64,000 nt of DNA, taken from NCBI GenBank assembly GCA_049841135.1, contig JASGHK010000005.1, forward strand, positions 1,364,001 to 1,428,000. Direction: 5' to 3'. The DNA is from JACRCT01 sp049841135 (GTDB lineage: Bacteria > Myxococcota > Myxococcia > Myxococcales > UBA5297). The first letter of the stretch is position 1, and each line of letters opens with the position of its first letter. The position numbers and the translations under genes were made by a program. Under the pieces are notes generated by a model. It worked only from the letters and a program-made list of their open reading frames with translations. It was not told where the DNA came from and ran no database searches. Shown here one piece after another: positions 1 to 8,540 of this stretch.

Positions 1-71
1 ACCGTATCTTCCAGCCGAAGGCCCAGCCAAAGCGCCAGAAGAATCCGGGCGATGAGCCGTCGAAGCCCTGA
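1..71 (+). CDS. 3' end of an unidentified gene
   Basis: The third forward frame is open from the window edge and stops with TGA at 69-71, giving a basic, Pro/Lys/Gln-rich tail of about 22 residues. It sits 24 bases before the lolA start on the same strand, so it is probably the end of the preceding gene. In many proteobacteria ftsK precedes lolA, but nothing in this short tail identifies FtsK. The identity is left open. Confidence 0.4.
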   Translation, partial: RIFQPKAQPKRQKNPGDEPSKP

Positions 72-95
72 CGACATCGCCTTACAGGAGAGCCC

Positions 96-986
96 ATGAA
101 CCCCGTCGCCGTCCTTTGCCTGGCTGCTCTGCTCGCCGCGCCTTCCGCCGCCGCTCCTGCGAAGGCTCCCGACAAGAAGTGCGAGCCCGCTGCGGTTGCG
201 AAGGCCGACCCCAAAGCCGAACCGGCCAAGACCGAGCCTGCTCCTGCCGCGAAGGCCGAGCCCAAGACCGAACCGAGGGCCGAGCCGAAGTCAGAGGCCA
301 AGCCGAAGACAGACGCCAAGCCGGAGCCGAAGGCTGAAGCGAAGGCCGAACCCAAGGCGGGCGAGCAGGTGGTGGTCACCGACAAGACGCCGATGGACCC
401 CGAGGTCCGCAAAGCCGTGGACTCGATGCAGAAGTTCTATGAGGACACGAAGGATTTCCAGGCGAACTTCAAGCAGGTCTACAAGTACAAGACCTTCGCC
501 AAGACCAACGAAGCCACCGGCAAGATGATGTTCAAGAAGGTCGGCCCGCAGATGCGCTGGGACTACCTCAAGCCCGACGAGAAGGTCTTCGTCATCGCCG
601 CCGAGAAGGTCTTCGCCTACGACAAGGCCGCCAAGCAGCTCATCGTCTCGCGCATGTCCGCCGACCACCTCTCGGCGTCGGTCACCTTCCTGTGGGGCCA
701 GGGCAACCTCGACCACGAGTTCCGGATCACCAAGGCCGACCGCAAGGACCTGACCGGCGGCTTCGCGCTCGAGCTGACCCCCAAGATCACCGACCCCCGC
801 TTCCAGAAAGTCTTCTTCCTGCTCGACCCCAAGACCTACGCGGTCAAGGAGTCTCTGGTCGTCGACCCCGACGGCAGCGAAAACCGGATCAGCTTCGCCA
901 ACCAGAAGACCAACACCGGCATCTCCAACGACGCCTTCAAGATCGAGCCGCCCGCCGACGTGCAGATCAAGCGGATGGACGAGTAG
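96..986 (+). CDS. lolA: LolA-family outer-membrane lipoprotein carrier
   Basis: LolA ferries lipoproteins through the periplasm from the LolCDE transporter to the outer membrane. The 296-residue product has a Sec signal peptide (about residues 1-20), then an Ala/Lys/Glu/Pro low-complexity linker (about 25-90) built from imperfect A-E-P-K units. The LolA fold starts around residue 100: a helix with DFQANFKQ, a strand ending GPQMRWDY, and a C-terminal half with repeated beta strands. E. coli LolA has about 200 residues, so the extra length is the linker. An AGGAG-like ribosome site lies just upstream (around 86-91). The linker is low in predicted structure and may span the periplasm; this is inference. 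Assignment to the LolA superfamily is firm, chaperone activity is inferred. Confidence 0.85.
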   Translation: MNPVAVLCLAALLAAPSAAAPAKAPDKKCEPAAVAKADPKAEPAKTEPAPAAKAEPKTEPRAEPKSEAKPKTDAKPEPKAEAKAEPKAGEQVVVTDKTPMDPEVRKAVDSMQKFYEDTKDFQANFKQVYKYKTFAKTNEATGKMMFKKVGPQMRWDYLKPDEKVFVIAAEKVFAYDKAAKQLIVSRMSADHLSASVTFLWGQGNLDHEFRITKADRKDLTGGFALELTPKITDPRFQKVFFLLDPKTYAVKESLVVDPDGSENRISFANQKTNTGISNDAFKIEPPADVQIKRMDE

Positions 987-1021
987 GCTCTCGAAGTCGA
1001 AGTCCAAGCCCGGGGGCAACA

Positions 1022-1330
1022 ATGATCCGCCACATCGTGATGTGGAAGCTCAAGGACCACGCCGACGGCGCCGACAAGGCGACCAACGCCGCCAAGGTCA
1101 AGGAGCTCCTCGAGTCCTGCCGCGATCTGGTTCCGGGCATGCGGCTTCTAGAAGTCGCGCTGCCCACCCCGGGCCTCGAGGCGAGCTGCGACGTCGTCCT
1201 CTACTCCGAGTTCGACGACAAGACCGCCCTCGACGCCTACCAGAACCACCCCAAGCATGTGGCCATCAAGCCGAAGATCCTCGCCGTGCGCGAGGAGCGG
1301 CAGTGCATGGACTACGTGACCATGAGCTAG
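1022..1330 (+). CDS. Dabb-family (stress-responsive alpha/beta barrel) protein
   Basis: A 102-residue protein starting MIRHIVMWKLKD, the typical opening of the dimeric alpha/beta barrel (Dabb) family. It keeps the pattern of strand, helix (AKVKELLESC), strand, then DAYQNHPKHVAIKP, which matches the family's conserved YxxHPxH segment. Dabb proteins are small soluble proteins; a few are polyketide cyclases or stress proteins but most have no known function. The start is the ATG 35 bases after the lolA stop. No partner gene indicates a substrate, so the family is assigned and the role is not. Confidence 0.8.
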   Translation: MIRHIVMWKLKDHADGADKATNAAKVKELLESCRDLVPGMRLLEVALPTPGLEASCDVVLYSEFDDKTALDAYQNHPKHVAIKPKILAVREERQCMDYVTMS

Positions 1331-1389
1331 CCGAGGCAGCGCGGTTTTTCTGGCTCTGGGCCACCCGCACTCTTGGTAGTGTGCGGCCC

Positions 1390-2145
1390 ATGCTCAAACT
1401 AAGTGACCTCTTCTACCAATTGCGAAAAGCCGGCTCCCCAGCCGCGGTGAAGAAGCTGCTCAAGCAGCTCGACACGGTTGAAGACGCCGACCCCCTCCAT
1501 GCAGCGGCCACGAAGGGAGCCTTGCTGGCGCGGCTGGGCCAGCTCGACGAGGCGGCCGAGGCGCTCGCGCCGGTCGTCGCTGCCGCGAAGAAGAAGGCGA
1601 TCGGCCTCGACCAGCTCACGAATTTCCATCCGACCGACGGCAGCTTCTGGTGGTGCCCGGCCGAGGCCGAGAACGCCAAGGCGTTCTCGGGCAAGCGCAA
1701 GCCCGGCAGCAGGGACCTCTCCTTCATCGCCGAATACTTCTGTGCGACCGAGAAGCCGGCCAAGGCCGCCCAGGTTGCCAGCGAAGTGCTGGGGCTCGAC
1801 GAGGCGGTGGTCCACTTCCACCTCGGCATGGCGGCGGCGAAGAAGGATCCCATGGCGGCCGAGGAGCATCTGACGAAGGCGATGCAGCAGGCCGAGGCCA
1901 ACCGCGACTACACCCTGTACACGAAGGTCAGCGCCCAGCTCGCCGGCGTGCAGGTCAAGGACCCGAAGAAGGTCCTGGCGACGGTCACCGCTGCTGCCGA
2001 GGTCGCGCGCAACTGCCCCGGCAACTTCCCCAACCACAAGCTCAGCAACTTCGATGAGCGGCTGCGCAACGTGAAGGGGCTCGCGGCGATGCTCAAGACG
2101 CCGCCCTTCCAGAAGGCCCTCGAGCGCGTTCCCGAGGACGACTGA
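1390..2145 (+). CDS. Hypothetical helical repeat (TPR-like) protein
   Basis: A 251-residue soluble protein with no signal peptide or membrane segment. It is almost entirely helical: residues 1-75 contain two helix pairs rich in Ala and Leu (KKLLKQLD, RLGQLDEAAEALAPV), and 115-190 contain TPR-like pairs (KAAQVASEVLGLDEAVVHFHLG). A Trp/Phe-rich insert (GSFWWCPAE, about residues 88-96) separates the two parts. The open frame extends upstream to 1042, but that part overlaps the Dabb gene in another frame, so the start is placed at the ATG at 1390. Function unknown; likely protein-protein interaction. Confidence 0.6.
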   Translation: MLKLSDLFYQLRKAGSPAAVKKLLKQLDTVEDADPLHAAATKGALLARLGQLDEAAEALAPVVAAAKKKAIGLDQLTNFHPTDGSFWWCPAEAENAKAFSGKRKPGSRDLSFIAEYFCATEKPAKAAQVASEVLGLDEAVVHFHLGMAAAKKDPMAAEEHLTKAMQQAEANRDYTLYTKVSAQLAGVQVKDPKKVLATVTAAAEVARNCPGNFPNHKLSNFDERLRNVKGLAAMLKTPPFQKALERVPEDD

Positions 2146-2171
2146 CGTCGGGTCCGGACGGGGAGCCGTGC

Positions 2172-3029
2172 TCAGCGCCTCCCCGTCCGCACCAGCTTCG
2201 AGGCGAAGGCCAGGTTCTTCAGAAACACCTCGCGCTTCGGGTCGAGCTGCACCGCCTTCTGCAGCAGGTTCTCGGCCATGGCGAAGTCGCGCCGCTCCTT
2301 GATGACCACCAGCGCCAGGCGGTTGTAGAGCGACGCCGGCTGGTCGGACAGTTCGATGGCCTTGGCCAGCACCTTGATGGCGCCCTTGAAGTCGCCCTTC
2401 TGCTCCAGCGCGATCGCCTCCTGCAGCGAAGCCTTCTGACCCAGCCCCGCCGGCGCGGCCTGGCGGAAGGGCTCGGTCCGGACCGATGCCCGGTCCAGCT
2501 CGAAGCCTCCCGGCGCGGTCGTCCGCAGCGCCGCCGGCACCGCGGGCGGCGGGGTCATCTTCAGCAGGCCCCGATCGACCAGCGAGTGCACCAGCGACTG
2601 GATCTCCACCCGCTGCAACCCCACCATCTTTCCCAGCGACTCGACGTCGGACGAGCCGTCCACCTTGGAGACGACGTACGCCTCGAAGGTGGTGAGCGCG
2701 CTCCGCTTGCCGTCGAGCTTGCCCACGACGATCGGAACGCCGAGCGGGTTGGGCAGCGTGCGGAAGAGCACCGTCGGCTCGTCCTCGTCAGCGGCACACC
2801 CTCGCGGGGAGTCCTCGAAGGCCTCCCTCGGCGGTGGCGGCGGTCCCGGCGCCTTCTCGAGCTTGGCGTCGGCGGGCGCGAGCAGCGCGAACACCAGCGA
2901 CGGCTCGTGCGGCGGCAGAGGAGCGCGCTCGACCTGGGCGCCGTCGACCACCAGCTCGCAGCTCGGGCACATGAACGCGCCCTTCGGCAACGGCTTGCGA
3001 CACGTGGGACAGACCTGCGGCCCAGCCAT
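2172..3029 (-). CDS. Zinc-ribbon protein with C-terminal TPR
   Basis: A 285-residue cytoplasmic protein. It opens with a CX2C...CX2C zinc ribbon (CPTCRKPLPKGAFMCPSC, residues 7-24). A Pro-rich linker follows, then a winged-helix-like module around residues 105-155 (YVVSKVDGSSDVESL...LVHSLVDRGLLK), of the kind seen in myxobacterial PilZ/DUF4388-type signalling proteins. The last 80 residues form two TPR pairs (ALEQKGDFKGAIKVLAKAIEL; AENLLQKAVQLDPKREVFLKNLA). It stands alone on the minus strand. Domain calls are by motif; the biological role is unknown, with a signalling scaffold the likely theme. Confidence 0.65.
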   Translation of the reverse strand: MAGPQVCPTCRKPLPKGAFMCPSCELVVDGAQVERAPLPPHEPSLVFALLAPADAKLEKAPGPPPPPREAFEDSPRGCAADEDEPTVLFRTLPNPLGVPIVVGKLDGKRSALTTFEAYVVSKVDGSSDVESLGKMVGLQRVEIQSLVHSLVDRGLLKMTPPPAVPAALRTTAPGGFELDRASVRTEPFRQAAPAGLGQKASLQEAIALEQKGDFKGAIKVLAKAIELSDQPASLYNRLALVVIKERRDFAMAENLLQKAVQLDPKREVFLKNLAFASKLVRTGRR

Positions 3030-3123
3030 GACTCACCCCCGGCCTTCGAGTGCAGGGGCCAAGCATAGCCGCTCGACTGGGGTCGCGCCGGGCATCCACC
3101 CGGTTCGTGGACGTGACGACGCT

Positions 3124-3615
3124 TCAGTGGCAGCGCAGGTCGCCGTTGGCCTCTTCGTTCGCGAAGAAGCCCACCAGGTACAGCCTGCTGCCCTCAGGGA
3201 TCGTGGCGCCGCGCGTCCACGACACCACCGAGCTCAGCTCGTAGGGCATCGGCAGGTCGTCGATCTCCTGGCCCTTCACCTCACCGACGTAGACCTCGCT
3301 CGCCTCGCCTCTCATCGGCTCGCGGACCGTGGCGCCCACGTAGGCCGCCAGCACTTCGGCCAGCGGCTTGGCGGTCACGCGCAGCTCTCCCACGAAGTAG
3401 TCGCAGTGGTTGCCGTTGCCCGAGAGAAGCCCGACCCGGCTCTCGAGGCGAATCCGCTCCGTGCCGGCCGGGTCTTGCAGCGCTGCGAATGAGCGTTCGA
3501 GCCGCCCCAGCCGGACCTCGTTCATCAGCATGTCGCCGAGGCCGAGAATCCAGCTGACCCCTGCGAGGAGCAGAGCTCCGACGAGGCCCGGGAGCACCTT
3601 GGCGATGAGTCTCAT
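3124..3615 (-). CDS. Hypothetical membrane-anchored protein
   Basis: A 163-residue protein with one N-terminal hydrophobic segment (residues 3-25, LIAKVLPGLVGALLLAG...) and a soluble remainder that is probably periplasmic. A GTG six bases upstream is an alternative start, but the ATG at 3615 is preferred. The soluble part contains two short beta-rich stretches (LRVTAKPLAEVLAAY; AEVKGQEIDDLPM-like). It resembles no family I can name. It lies just downstream of the vWA gene (34-base gap, same strand), so it may be co-transcribed with it, but no functional link can be argued. Confidence 0.5.
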   Translation of the reverse strand: MRLIAKVLPGLVGALLLAGVSWILGLGDMLMNEVRLGRLERSFAALQDPAGTERIRLESRVGLLSGNGNHCDYFVGELRVTAKPLAEVLAAYVGATVREPMRGEASEVYVGEVKGQEIDDLPMPYELSSVVSWTRGATIPEGSRLYLVGFFANEEANGDLRCH

Positions 3616-3649
3616 GACCACGCCATGCTGGCACGGACGCGACGGGCAG

Positions 3650-4459
3650 TCAGTGGGTGAAGCCGCCGAGCGCCGCCTGCGCGAAGGTCGCCGCCTGGCT
3701 CGCCCGGATGGCCGACTGCGAGAAGACCTGGAACGCCTTGCGGATCTCGCTCGCCGTCGAGCCCGGCGTCAGGATCCACCGGTCCTCGATACCCATCTCG
3801 CGGAAGACCTTGCGGAAGTCTGTGGAGCCGTCGTCGATGCCCATCGCCGCCACGATGTGGCACTCGGCGCGCTGCAGGTCGCGCACGAGCTTGGCGACGT
3901 CGCGGGCCTTGTGCTGCGTGGAGTGCTGGTCGCTGCCGTCGGTGATGAGGAGCGTCACCGAGCGCGCGGCGACGCCGTTGGAGGCGAACTCCTGCGTCTT
4001 GGCCAGCACCGAGCCGAGCAACACCACGGCCTGGTCGTAGAGCGGCGTGCCCTGATCGGCTCGGAAGTTCTTGCTGCTCATGCCCAGCGCCTGGTCGAGC
4101 GGGCGGTAGGGGTAGAGCACCTTGCCGTTGAGGTAACGGGTGTGCGCAAGCACGCAGTCACGCTGCTTGCTGGCCTGCAGCGCTTCCAGCACCAGGTTGT
4201 GGCCGTCGCAGACGACCTTCTCGTTGCCGGATCCGGCGATGGACCCCGAGTCGTCCGGCATCATCGTCACCAGGAGCACTTCGCTCGAGGTCACGTCGTC
4301 GACGCAGATGCCCAGGCCCGCCTGGATCTGCGCGCCGAGGTCGACGGCGGTCAGGGTCTGCAGCGACTCCGGCGAGAGCAGGCCTTCGCTGCGCGCGGTC
4401 TGGAAGAGGTCGTTCACGTTCGGGCCTGGCTTGCTGCTTCCGTTGGGCTTTGAGGTCAT
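3650..4459 (-). CDS. TerY-like von Willebrand factor A domain protein
   Basis: A 269-residue soluble protein that is essentially one vWA domain. The MIDAS metal site is visible as DDSGS (about residues 69-73), a threonine in GTPLYDQA (138) and TDGSD (173-177). vWA domains of this kind bind Mg2+ and act as protein-interaction modules. This one is the last gene of a block that also encodes a PP2C phosphatase and a zinc-ribbon protein kinase. That trio resembles the TerY-phosphorylation triad described for tellurite-resistance-linked systems. It is 116 bases from the nicotinamidase-like gene and carries its own AGGAG-like site just before the ATG. Here the triad sits with NAD salvage genes rather than TerB/C/D. 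Confidence 0.8.
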   Translation of the reverse strand: MTSKPNGSSKPGPNVNDLFQTARSEGLLSPESLQTLTAVDLGAQIQAGLGICVDDVTSSEVLLVTMMPDDSGSIAGSGNEKVVCDGHNLVLEALQASKQRDCVLAHTRYLNGKVLYPYRPLDQALGMSSKNFRADQGTPLYDQAVVLLGSVLAKTQEFASNGVAARSVTLLITDGSDQHSTQHKARDVAKLVRDLQRAECHIVAAMGIDDGSTDFRKVFREMGIEDRWILTPGSTASEIRKAFQVFSQSAIRASQAATFAQAALGGFTH

Positions 4460-4511
4460 GGAGTGCTCCTTGGGTTCAGACGGTTGGCTGGGTGCTCGAC
4501 TCGGCTCATCA

Positions 4512-4558
4512 CTGCGCAGGGCTGTAGGAGGCCCGCGCGCTCACGCTTGCGGCTCGGG
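4512..4558. repeat. Dispersed repeat family C, copy 1
   Basis: A roughly 46-base GC-rich unit running from CTGCGCAGGGC to CACGCTTGCGGCTCG. A second copy lies at 33019-33064 in the same orientation with about 85% identity by eye. Both copies sit directly 3' of the stop codon of a minus-strand gene, so they could be 3'-UTR or terminator-like elements. Confidence 0.55.
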
Positions 4559-4575
4559 CCCTGCCCTCCCTGCGG

Positions 4576-5628
4576 TCACTGGAAGTCCGGCCAGGTCTCC
4601 ATCGGGTCGGTGCTGCGCACGACGTGCATTCCTGCCTTGGCGAAGCGCTCGAGCGCAGCCTCGGCCTGGGGCGTGAAGTCCGCGGCAAACCCGCCCTTGC
4701 CGTCGGGCACCGCCACCGCCGACATGCAGTCCTTCAGCACGTAGACCTTCCGGGCGAGCGAGGCGTCCTGCGCCAGGATCTCGTCTAGCAGGTCGTCGAT
4801 GCTGCTCTTGACGCAGTGGCTCGCCGCCTGCCCCGCGATGACCACCGCGTCCGAGCCGAGCAGCGTCTTCAGGAAGGCGGTGTTGCGCTGGGCGAGCGGC
4901 GCTCCGTCGAAGCGGGTGAGCACCTCCGGGCGCAGCACCGAGTAGTTCTCGGTGAGCGCGTTGCCTCCCTTCACCTCCACCCAGCTCTGCGCGCCGCGCA
5001 CGAAGCTGTGGAAGAGCCGCGCCTCCTGCACCACGCCCACCAGCGCGTGCCCTTCCGAGCCCAGCAGGCAGTGTGGCGGCCAGAGGTAGAGCTTGTACTT
5101 GCCGGCCTTCTCCAGCTCGGTGCAGTAGTGCCGGACCTGCTTGAGCAGCCACGGGTAGTTGCCGCCGCACAGCCAGGAGGCGACCGCCGGGTTGGGCTTC
5201 ACCTCGCCTTTCTCGGTCTGCCCGGTGGTGATCTCCCGGTAGGGCGCCAACGGCTGGTCGGCGCCGTCGACCCAGAAGCTGGGGAAGAAGATCTGGTAGG
5301 CGAAGTGTGTGTCGAGCGTGGTGGTGACGTTGGTGACCTGGTCCAGGTTCGCGTACAGGAACTGCGCGATCCGCTGGCTGTCCTCGATGGCCCCGCGTCC
5401 GCTGCGCCCGCCGACGTAGAGCGAGCCTTCGGGGAAGCAGAAGTCCTTCTGCACGTCGATGAGGAGCAGGTGGACGTTCTTCTTGTCCGCGGCCGCCGGC
5501 TGGACCTTGTGCGCCCGCCGCCAGTCGGAGGCCTCAGTGAACAGGCGCTGCGAGTCCGGGGCGTAGTGGATCCGCTCGGCGTTCTTGGGGTCGAAGAAGC
5601 GGGGCATCGGCAGGGGCTTGTGACTCAT
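4576..5628 (-). CDS. Nicotinamidase/isochorismatase-like cysteine hydrolase
   Basis: A 350-residue member of the cysteine hydrolase superfamily, which includes PncA nicotinamidase (nicotinamide to nicotinate plus ammonia). The expected parts are present: catalytic Asp in LLIDVQKDF (about D58), metal ligands in LDTHF (D106, H108), and the nucleophile in AGQAASHCVKS (C272). WPPHCLLGSEG (183-193) matches the PncA segment WPxHCxxGTxG. The protein is longer than typical PncA (about 190-210 residues) because of an N-terminal extension and an insert near 125-180. It lies 48 bases after the kinase gene. With pncB and nadE nearby, nicotinamidase is the most likely activity, but biuret or isochorismate hydrolysis is not excluded. 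Confidence 0.75.
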   Translation of the reverse strand: MSHKPLPMPRFFDPKNAERIHYAPDSQRLFTEASDWRRAHKVQPAAADKKNVHLLLIDVQKDFCFPEGSLYVGGRSGRGAIEDSQRIAQFLYANLDQVTNVTTTLDTHFAYQIFFPSFWVDGADQPLAPYREITTGQTEKGEVKPNPAVASWLCGGNYPWLLKQVRHYCTELEKAGKYKLYLWPPHCLLGSEGHALVGVVQEARLFHSFVRGAQSWVEVKGGNALTENYSVLRPEVLTRFDGAPLAQRNTAFLKTLLGSDAVVIAGQAASHCVKSSIDDLLDEILAQDASLARKVYVLKDCMSAVAVPDGKGGFAADFTPQAEAALERFAKAGMHVVRSTDPMETWPDFQ

Positions 5629-5648
5629 GACTCTCCTCCTTGCGGATC

Positions 5649-5666
5649 GCCGGCCATCTGGCCGGC
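5649..5666. other. Perfect 18-bp hairpin in the kinase-hydrolase gap
   Basis: GCCGGCCA-TC-TGGCCGGC is an uninterrupted inverted repeat in the 48-base gap between the kinase stop and the hydrolase start. There is no T-tract, so it is not a standard intrinsic terminator. It could attenuate transcription or protect an mRNA end within the operon. Confidence 0.45.
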
Positions 5667-5676
5667 CACCTGCGGT

Positions 5677-7578
5677 TCACGGCAGCTGCAGCACTGCGAT
5701 CTCCTGTTGGTTCACGACGACCAGCCCGTCCCTGCTGACGAGCAGCCGGCTCTGGGAGCTGACGAACGGCTCGGTGTCGGGAAAGTCGCGCGTCTTGGTG
5801 ATCGCGCCGCCGGCCTGAACCTCGACGCGCGCGATGCCGGCGTCCGTGGCCACGAGGAGCATCCCGCCGACTGCGCAGGCGCCGCCGAGCGTGCCCAGCC
5901 ACGAGCCGTCTCCGGCGTCAGCTTCGGCGGTGGCTTCCAACGACCCGGTCCGCGAGTAGACGAGACAGAGGTGACGGGTCCGGCCGCCTGTCTGCAGGGC
6001 CAGCCGCAGCCACGCGCGCCGTTCGTCGAGCGCGCAGGTGGCGTCGAGGAGCTGGCCAGGAAGCGGCGGGAGCTTGAGCTGGTCGTTGAGCCCGCCCTTG
6101 GCCCCGTCGAAGGCGAAGGCCACCGAGAGCATCCCCGCGCGGTAGAAGCCGATCCCGAAGGTCGGTCCGACCCAGAACCGGGTCTGGCCCGCGAGGACCT
6201 CGCCGACCGGCTCCGGCACCGCCATCGAGCCCACGAGCGCGTCGCGCATCAACCGGCCGTCCTGGATCCAGAACCGGCGCTTGCCGTCGCTTGCGAAGCT
6301 CTCGGCGGGGAGCTTCTCCGGGGCGCGGTCGGGAGAGAGCGTCACCAACTCCCCTGCCCTCCCAACCAGCGTGTCCGGTCCGCGCAGCGCGAACCTCAGG
6401 CGCGGGTCGAGCGGTCCACGCAGCGCGACCGAGCCGTCCTCTCGGCGGAAGGCGTCGTCTTGGTGGTAGAGCCAGCGGACCTGACCGGCGCTGTCGATCG
6501 CCACTTCGAGGATGACGCCCGAGGTCTCGAACAGCCGCTTGCAGGTGACCTCGCCACGCACGCGAACTGCGATGGTCGTGCGAAGAGCCTGCGCTGCGCT
6601 CGGATTGCACGTTGGGCAGGCGAGCCGCGCGTGCTCGGTCTGGCACTTCGGGCAGCGGGTGAACTGGAGCCGCGAGAGCAGATCGGCCGGGAACTCGCCG
6701 CGCTGGTCCTTCTCGAAGATGCGGTGGAGCTCGTCGAGGAAGGCATCGGGAAGCGTCGACAGGCTCGCGGCTGGTTTCGGGTAGACCACCTCGGGGTGGA
6801 AGACGGTGATGCGCCGAAGCGGGCGTGCGGCCTGGGGAATCCGGCGGCTGGCGCTCTTGGGCTTGTAGAGGCCGCCGTATGGGCCCACGAAGAGCAGCGA
6901 CTGCATCAGGAGGACCGCGAAGGCGTACCAGTCGGAGTCCGCGACGTACGGCTGGACCTGCTGGAGGCCGGAGGCGCCGCTGTTGCAGAGCAGCGGGTCG
7001 ACGAAGCGGTCGGTGAACACCGCGCAGCGGTAGGGGCCGAACTGGAAGCTGTCGGCGTCGATGAGGAAGGGGCGGGTCTCCGCGCCTGTCGAGCCAGTCC
7101 CTGTCGCGCCAATCAAGACGTTGCGGTCGTTGAAGTCGCCGATGACGACGCCGGCCTGGTGGAGGGCGTGGACGGTCTGGTGGAGCTGGCCGAAGAGCTC
7201 GAGGACCTGGGAGGCGGGAAAGCCCGCGCGGCGGAAGGTCGGGTCGGCGAGGCGAAAGAGGGCCTCGGCGCCGGCGACCTTGCGCATGGCGTAGCCCAGG
7301 ACCGTCTGGCCGCTGGGGTCGGTCGCGAGCTCCTCCGGAACGACGACCTGGACTGGGAGTCCGAGCGGGAAGGCGCGCAGCCTGTGCTGGTGCTCGGCCA
7401 GGCGTTCGCGAGCAGCCTGCTGTTCATTGGGCAGGCCTTGGTAGTCGGGGTGGTCGGGCGCCTTGAAGACCTTGAGGGCGCGGCCTCGGCCCAGGTCGAA
7501 GACGTCGGCCTCACCGCCTTTTCCCAAGGCCATCGAGGGCTTGAGCGCGATCTTCCGGCCGGCGAGGAAGACGTTCAT
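5677..7578 (-). CDS. Protein kinase with zinc ribbon and propeller-like C-terminus
   Basis: A 633-residue protein. Residues 1-290 are a divergent Ser/Thr kinase: glycine loop GKGGEADVF (19-27), ATP-site lysine in ALKVF (K36), catalytic loop GDFNDRN (147-153) in place of HRDxKxxN, and metal site DAD (174-176) in place of DFG. These substitutions are typical of kinases paired with vWA and PP2C proteins, so loss of activity should not be assumed. A zinc ribbon follows (C309, C312, C321, C324), then about 290 residues of repeated beta strands (such as RFWIQDGRLM) consistent with a beta-propeller. The start overlaps the PP2C stop as ATGA, so the two are translationally coupled. The open frame continues upstream but only over PP2C sequence. 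Confidence 0.8.
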   Translation of the reverse strand: MNVFLAGRKIALKPSMALGKGGEADVFDLGRGRALKVFKAPDHPDYQGLPNEQQAARERLAEHQHRLRAFPLGLPVQVVVPEELATDPSGQTVLGYAMRKVAGAEALFRLADPTFRRAGFPASQVLELFGQLHQTVHALHQAGVVIGDFNDRNVLIGATGTGSTGAETRPFLIDADSFQFGPYRCAVFTDRFVDPLLCNSGASGLQQVQPYVADSDWYAFAVLLMQSLLFVGPYGGLYKPKSASRRIPQAARPLRRITVFHPEVVYPKPAASLSTLPDAFLDELHRIFEKDQRGEFPADLLSRLQFTRCPKCQTEHARLACPTCNPSAAQALRTTIAVRVRGEVTCKRLFETSGVILEVAIDSAGQVRWLYHQDDAFRREDGSVALRGPLDPRLRFALRGPDTLVGRAGELVTLSPDRAPEKLPAESFASDGKRRFWIQDGRLMRDALVGSMAVPEPVGEVLAGQTRFWVGPTFGIGFYRAGMLSVAFAFDGAKGGLNDQLKLPPLPGQLLDATCALDERRAWLRLALQTGGRTRHLCLVYSRTGSLEATAEADAGDGSWLGTLGGACAVGGMLLVATDAGIARVEVQAGGAITKTRDFPDTEPFVSSQSRLLVSRDGLVVVNQQEIAVLQLP

Positions 7579-8288
7579 GGCGCCCTCCGGACGACGACCA
7601 CCGTCGCGTCGTCTTCGAGCGGTCTCTGCCGGCCTTGCGTCCACAGGAGCCGGCGGACCATGTCCGGGTTGGTCAGGACGCGCGCGTCTTCCCAGAAGGG
7701 AGCGAGGTCGAGGGACGCAGCGCCGTCGGTCGCGAGCAGGACGGAGCAAAGGTCGGCTGGCACCGGCAACGGCCGGAAGTCGAAGGCGACCGGTCGTCCG
7801 CACAGGGCGTAGCCCAGGTACGGCGGGGCGTTACCTGGGAATGGGCCCAGGTTCTCCACAGCTCCGTTGGCGGCGACGAGCCCGTCCCCCAGGGTGAAGG
7901 CCCAGGCTCGCTCCGGCGTCAGCGCGACCCCAACGACGGTGAAGAGGAAGTGGTCACCGACGACACGGACGAAGGCCTCGGTGCCAGGCTCGGACCCGCT
8001 CATGGCACGTGCCAGCTCGCTCAGCGAGCGCAGGACCTTGGCTTGGACACGCTCGAGGGCTTCGAGCGGGCTAGTGGTTAGCTCCTCGGCCATCGCCTGG
8101 GCGACCAGTTGGCCGCCGATGGCCGCGCCCACCTCGCTGCGCACCCCGGACGAACAGCCGTCGGTCACCACTCCAACGATGCCTTGCTCTCCCTGCCGCC
8201 AGGCGAAGGCGTCCTGGTTGTTGCGGCCTGCCTGCGCATGGTGCCGCCCGGCGACCGTTCCCCCGGCGATGACGAAGGCTGGAACCAC
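7575..8288 (-). CDS. PP2C-family Ser/Thr protein phosphatase
   Basis: A 237-residue protein with the PP2C (PPM) motifs in order: NNQDAF (23-28), the metal-binding VVTDG (40-44), FTLGDG (131-136), LLATDGA (184-190) and the final EDDATV (225-230). PPM enzymes dephosphorylate Ser/Thr with two Mn2+ or Mg2+ ions. It has no membrane segment. It is the first gene of its transcription unit and is coupled to the kinase, whose start overlaps its stop by four bases, so it most likely opposes that kinase. A 19-bp palindrome lies 17 bases upstream of the ATG (see operator). Confidence 0.85.
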   Translation of the reverse strand: MVPAFVIAGGTVAGRHHAQAGRNNQDAFAWRQGEQGIVGVVTDGCSSGVRSEVGAAIGGQLVAQAMAEELTTSPLEALERVQAKVLRSLSELARAMSGSEPGTEAFVRVVGDHFLFTVVGVALTPERAWAFTLGDGLVAANGAVENLGPFPGNAPPYLGYALCGRPVAFDFRPLPVPADLCSVLLATDGAASLDLAPFWEDARVLTNPDMVRRLLWTQGRQRPLEDDATVVVVRRAP

Positions 8289-8305
8289 CGCGGCCTCCCG
8301 GCTGT

Positions 8306-8324
8306 TCGTGTTGCGACGACACTA
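8306..8324. promoter_or_regulatory. Operator-like palindrome before the PP2C unit
   Basis: On the plus strand TCGTGT-TGCGACG-ACACTA: a 6-7-6 inverted repeat with one imperfect arm, 17 bases upstream of the PP2C start. It shares arms and spacing with the perfect site before pncB at 12465-12483. The GT-N7-AC core is the form reported for NrtR, a Nudix-type repressor of NAD genes; the NrtR link is inference. A second overlapping inverted repeat (CGACAC...GTGTCG) follows on its 3' side. Confidence 0.6.
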
Positions 8325-8540
8325 TTATGGTGTCGTGCATACACGAAGTCAACCGGGCGGCGGTGGTCGCCTCAGTTCGCGAAGTGGGTGGACGTCGTGG
8401 ACGAAGTCGACGGTGTGGACATCGGGCGGCGGGCTGAGGACGTCATACGACCACGTCCACCCTGTCCACGAGTTGAGGCGCGCCTCGGATCTTCACCTTC
8501 AGGCAGCTGCCCCGGCACGGAGGCGCACGGAGGCCGGGTA
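8325..8540. other. Intergenic region between PP2C and NADAR genes
   Basis: About 215 bases with no convincing gene. It should hold the promoter of the PP2C-kinase-hydrolase-vWA unit on the minus strand. It includes degenerate GTGGAC/GTCGAC units (8389-8425 and around 8450-8475) resembling the 9-bp tandem repeat at 45284-45353. Confidence 0.4.

Noticed and set aside
4816..7812. A 998-residue forward frame over the kinase region
   Set aside because: It is antisense to two genes with clear catalytic motifs and has the Arg/Glu/Val bias of a complementary frame in GC-rich DNA.
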